Below, piece by piece: positions 60,267-64,000 of a DNA stretch of 64,000 bases. Every line of letters begins with the position of its first letter. The first letter of the stretch is position 1. This DNA comes from Agelaius tricolor (Eukaryota > Chordata > Aves > Passeriformes > Icteridae), in NCBI GenBank assembly GCA_023055355.1, contig JALJCS010000010.1:22893001-22957000 (forward strand). Reading direction: 5' to 3'. Both the position numbers and the translations under genes were made by a program. The notes under the pieces are model-generated. The model did no database searches. It worked only from the letters and a program-made list of their open reading frames with translations, and was not told where the DNA came from.

Positions 60267-61460
60267 TGCATTTTGACTAAACTGATGCTACAAAAGCAGC
60301 ACCTTTCTTTAATACATCTAATTTTATGCCATTGTTCTGCCATGGCTTACACAAGTTCAGCTGCACCCCAGCAAGGACGATCACTTATTCATTCTCAGGG
60401 TCTCCAAGATGTAGAGTTTATCTCAGCCACCAGGAAGAACCTCTCTTGGCAGCTCTTGGGGATTTGCTCCTCAAAGCAAATCCAAAGGTTCTCAATTCCA
60501 AACACTATTTCCAGTTCCAAATCCAAACAGATGGGGAGGGACAAACTGGGAAACACTCCAGCTTGCAGGCATTACAGCTACACTACCAGCCTCCTCTGCC
60601 CAGGGGAGAGCAGCTGGCAGAAATCAGGAGGGCCAGGACACACTCCTCATGTTCATGGGAGCTCCCATGATCTATAAAGAAAACAGAACTGAATGTTTGA
60701 AGGAGATGAACTCCTCTTTCTTTCCTTTTGTACCATAAAGGTAGGTAGAAAAGACCCTTAGTATTAGTTTTCATCACAGATGGGCCAAAAATCACAAACT
60801 CTGCCCCTCCTTACCATAACAACCCTAGGCATAATCAGATCACCCCAGATACAGACTGCTTCAAGCCTTTTCATGTGCTGCATATAGCAAGTTCCATGCC
60901 TGGTGCTTAGGACAATGTGTGAGTTGATCTGTGCCCCACTCTAGACAAAGGAAATAATGACACAGGGCCAGGAAAACCTACCTGTGAGCTCTGACAATTA
61001 AAGAAAATTAAATTGAAATGGACTTGAAAGGTTTTGGACCCACTGGCTAACAAATGTTACAAACTAACCTAACTTGTGCTGATGATCCTATTAATTATGT
61101 ATTATTTATGTATTAATTTCTCTTTCAGTGAGCTTGATTAAACCATTCCCAGGCTGAACCACCATAAAAGTGAGAGACTGCAGTTCCCCTAGACAAACAG
61201 AAAAGGCTTTGCCAGCTGACTTGGAGGTCTCTTTAAAGGAGGGAGAGAACCATTTGACAGCTTTGCTCCGTCATGATTTATTTGAGGCTAAATCATAGCC
61301 TCCTATCAAGGCTCTACCAGGAACTTCACAAACCATCTTGATTTATCTCTTGCACAATCAACCATTCCTAACTGGATTGAAGGGGGGTTGAACAATCAAT
61401 CTTGTTAATTGCCTTCAATCAATTAAAACAGATTTCTGTTATTTCAAGCAGGAATGCTTG

Positions 61461-61484
61461 GTTTTGTTTGTTTTTTTTTTTTTT
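61461..61484 (+). repeat. T-rich tract
   Basis: GTTTTGTTTG followed by T14. Could be the A-tail of a minus-strand retrocopy, but no source sequence is evident beside it. Confidence 0.8.
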
Positions 61485-63301
61485 AACTCAGAAGTAAAAT
61501 GTTTTATTTATGTAAAACACCCTAAAAAACTCAATCTTCTGTTGAATAAATCCTGCATTTGTAAACAGAAAAATAAAATTTATGCCCATATAATGCAACA
61601 GGATTGAGAGGTGAATGAATTAAAGAAAAAGACAAGGCAAGGAGAATGTTTAAAACTGGGACTCAGTCTTTTAACTCATATGATTTGGTTTTTAACTCAC
61701 ATGTCTAGATGTGACTTTTTATGACCCTATCTTCATTTCTGCAACTTTGGCTAACAGACACTCATCCTGCAGATGTGTAAGCAAAGGGTTCTCCATGCTG
61801 ATCCAAGAAACTGGAAAGGGCTGTAACATGACCTGTGTTTATTTGTTATGCTGATGCTACAGTGGCTCTCAAATAGCCACTTGGACTCCTGCAAAAGACT
61901 AACTGCAATATAAACAAATCCAGATGGCTTTGTTTTGACATATGTAAAATCTTGAATCTGCCATCGGACTGATGTGAGAAATCTCTAGCTTTCCACCATC
62001 CAATTAAATAAAAATAGCCTATTTTTACTGCTCAGGCAGATGAGCACACAGCTCTCACCAGGGTAATATCCAGGGCATTTTAAACTCTCTCCAAAGATCT
62101 GGAAATCCTAAATGCACACATTTTTGTATCCCCATTCTGGGAATGCACATAAGCCCCAGTGTGAAAGACCCATAGCAATTAGGTTAATTGACATTACATC
62201 CTATTGCTCCTTCCTTCTAATCTGGCAGAAAAAATCATCTGGCCCCAGAAGGAGTTAATAATACAACATTACAAAGTGCTTTGTGTCTGTAATAATATAT
62301 TTTCCTCAATGCATCATGGGAAGAATGCGCTTAATTGAATTATGTAAGTAGAAAGGTTCTGTGATTTTTTTTTTTTGATTGTTAGCCTTCCAAGTTTTTT
62401 CTGTGTTTTCTTGTGCTTTTTGTTTTAAATATTAAATGCAGGAAATGGACTAAAACAAGAAAAAAATGAAATAGGTAAGCAATAATGCTACTGTATCTTG
62501 TTTCTTAAATGCATTACTAACTGCCCCACTATGAACTCATCAGAACATAATTAATGTCAACTTGGAAATATGAGCTTTTTTTCCCCCTTTTATGGGGAAG
62601 AGTGGGCATGTGTGGGAAGTGGTGTACAGCTGTCATCAAAGCCCCTCAATTCCTAGCTGTGAAAACTTTACCTAACCTACACTGAGGAGTTGAAAACCTT
62701 TGCTGAGGAGTAAAAGTCTGCCCTACTGAGATCCTCCTATGTGCAATGCTAGTTTAGGTCACTGAAAACTCTGCCCATCAGACTCCCTCTGATGACTGAC
62801 TCTAGTATTACCCAGGGCTAGAAAAGCCATTTCAGATGTGCCTGCAGCAACCACTGCCAAGGCTTTTGATGCATCCACTGCACCACTGACTTGTCCCAGT
62901 CATGTTAACCCAACATTCTCCACCAGCCCTTCACAGAGGCTCTGTGTCCTTGGCTTTCTGCCTGTTTGCCACAGGAGGCTTTTGCAACCATTTTCAATCC
63001 AAATCTTGGATTTGCAAGGCAAGATGGGTTGAGAAGGTGTGAAGGACACTGTTCAGCAACAAACAGTGGCTAACACACTGCTGGGAATGCACAAAGTCAG
63101 CTCACTTCTCAAGGTTTATGCTGATCTGGACAAACAGATCTGATTTCACAAACCCACACTACAGCTGCTGAAATATGTTCCACCTTCTGAGAACACAATT
63201 AAGAAATGCCACTAAAATGGTTTTCAGCAATACATTCTTTTATTGCTGAAGTTCTGTTCATTCCACTGGGACATATTTTAATCTACACTTGAATTTTGGT
63301 T

Positions 63302-63436
63302 TCATGGAACGATAGAATGGTTTGGGTTGGAATGGATTGTCCATTTTAAAGATTATCTAGTTCCAACCCCACAGCCATGGGCAGGAACAGCTTCCACTAA
63401 ACCAGGTTACTCAGAGCCTCATCCAGCCTGGTCTTG
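63302..63436 (-). mobile_element. CR1 LINE 3' UTR fragment
   Basis: About 135 bp. The plus strand carries GATAGAATGGTTTGGGTTGG and later CCATGGGCAGGAACAGCTTC, the standard reverse complement of the avian CR1 3' end. The 3' octamer repeats are degraded to ATGGAACGATAGAAT. The element is heavily 5'-truncated and stops near 63436. Confidence 0.85.
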
Positions 63437-64000
63437 GTTTGGCATTGCTGCAAACAGAAGACAATGCATATTGCTGTAATCACAACTCCTGTGTATATAT
63501 ATGCAGAATGAAAACTCGTGTCACTTGCATCTAAACCCCATGTGCATTCCACTTTGTGATTCAGAATTGTATTTCTTCAGTCACAATCATTATGTTTTGG
63601 GTGGATGTGGTTGTTAAAGCAATATGCAATTTAAGAAATGATACTGTTGCAAAGCAGTTTCCTACTAAAACAATTCACACTGCAGATAACAAAGATGTTC
63701 TTGCAGTCTATTTTTAGAAAAGAAGCAATACTGCTGAAACTGCTTTTAGTGGTGAATAGTTGTATTAAAAGGCACTCAGGGTAGGTTGAGGGGATGGACA
63801 GCAAACATTTTTAAAAAATGGGACAGCTTGAATTCTTCAATGGGCAGAAATGCAGACATATAGTATGAGTTTTTCCACAACTCTTTCACCCTCCACTGTC
63901 TCTTGAAATACTGTACAAGAAAATGTATCTAATTTATTGCAGTAATATGACACCTTACACTGAACAGCACCTAAAACTCTTTCAGGCTACAGCCTGGCAC

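Noticed and set aside
60162..60677. 171-residue plus-strand open frame with a His run
   Set aside because: The His run is the (CAT)6 microsatellite, there is no family resemblance, and the region is intronic.

Overview
The window looks like a stretch of bird nuclear genome. It is AT-rich, almost entirely intronic, and sprinkled with CR1 LINE fragments and one retroviral-type LTR of a kind typical of avian genomes. I find one protein-coding gene, on the minus strand. Eight exons (about 1.4 kb of coding sequence) are spread over 41 kb and encode the middle of a contactin-associated (CASPR, neurexin superfamily) protein. The peptides match what I remember of CNTNAP5 best, for example the exon 8 string [13 protein letters not shown] and the exon 10 string [18 protein letters not shown]2 reads differently at these places.

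Layout, in transcription order (high to low coordinates): 64000-45272 is the end of a very large intron. 45124-45271 ends the discoidin (F5/8C) domain. 38041-38244, 35906-36090 and 32244-32387 build the first laminin G domain. 21898-22162, 19412-19561 and 18126-18297 build the second laminin G domain. 3984-4090 is the first EGF-like module. 3983-1 begins the next intron. Exon lengths are 148, 204, 185, 144, 265, 150, 172 and 107 bp. The first four agree with the CNTNAP-family exon 4-7 sizes as I remember them. Every exon is flanked by AG and GT, the reading frame is continuous from first to last, and no stop codon interrupts it. Exon numbers 4-11 are inferred by analogy. The 5' exons (signal peptide and start of the discoidin domain) and the 3' exons (fibrinogen-like region, laminin G3/G4, transmembrane segment, cytoplasmic tail) lie outside the window.

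The introns hold CR1 LINE pieces at 14360-14470, 15425-16588, 35111-35440, 54340-54620, 58680-58990 and 63302-63436. One of these is an apparent CR1-CR1 chimera and one is an ORF1 (esterase) remnant. There is a roughly 547-bp solo LTR at 46828-47374, plus microsatellites, A- or T-rich tracts and several short tandem or inverted duplications. I found no tRNA, rRNA, CRISPR array or second gene. I see no evidence of a new biological system. The most informative points are the intact CNTNAP5-like exon set, the chimeric CR1, the ORF1 remnant and the LTR junction.
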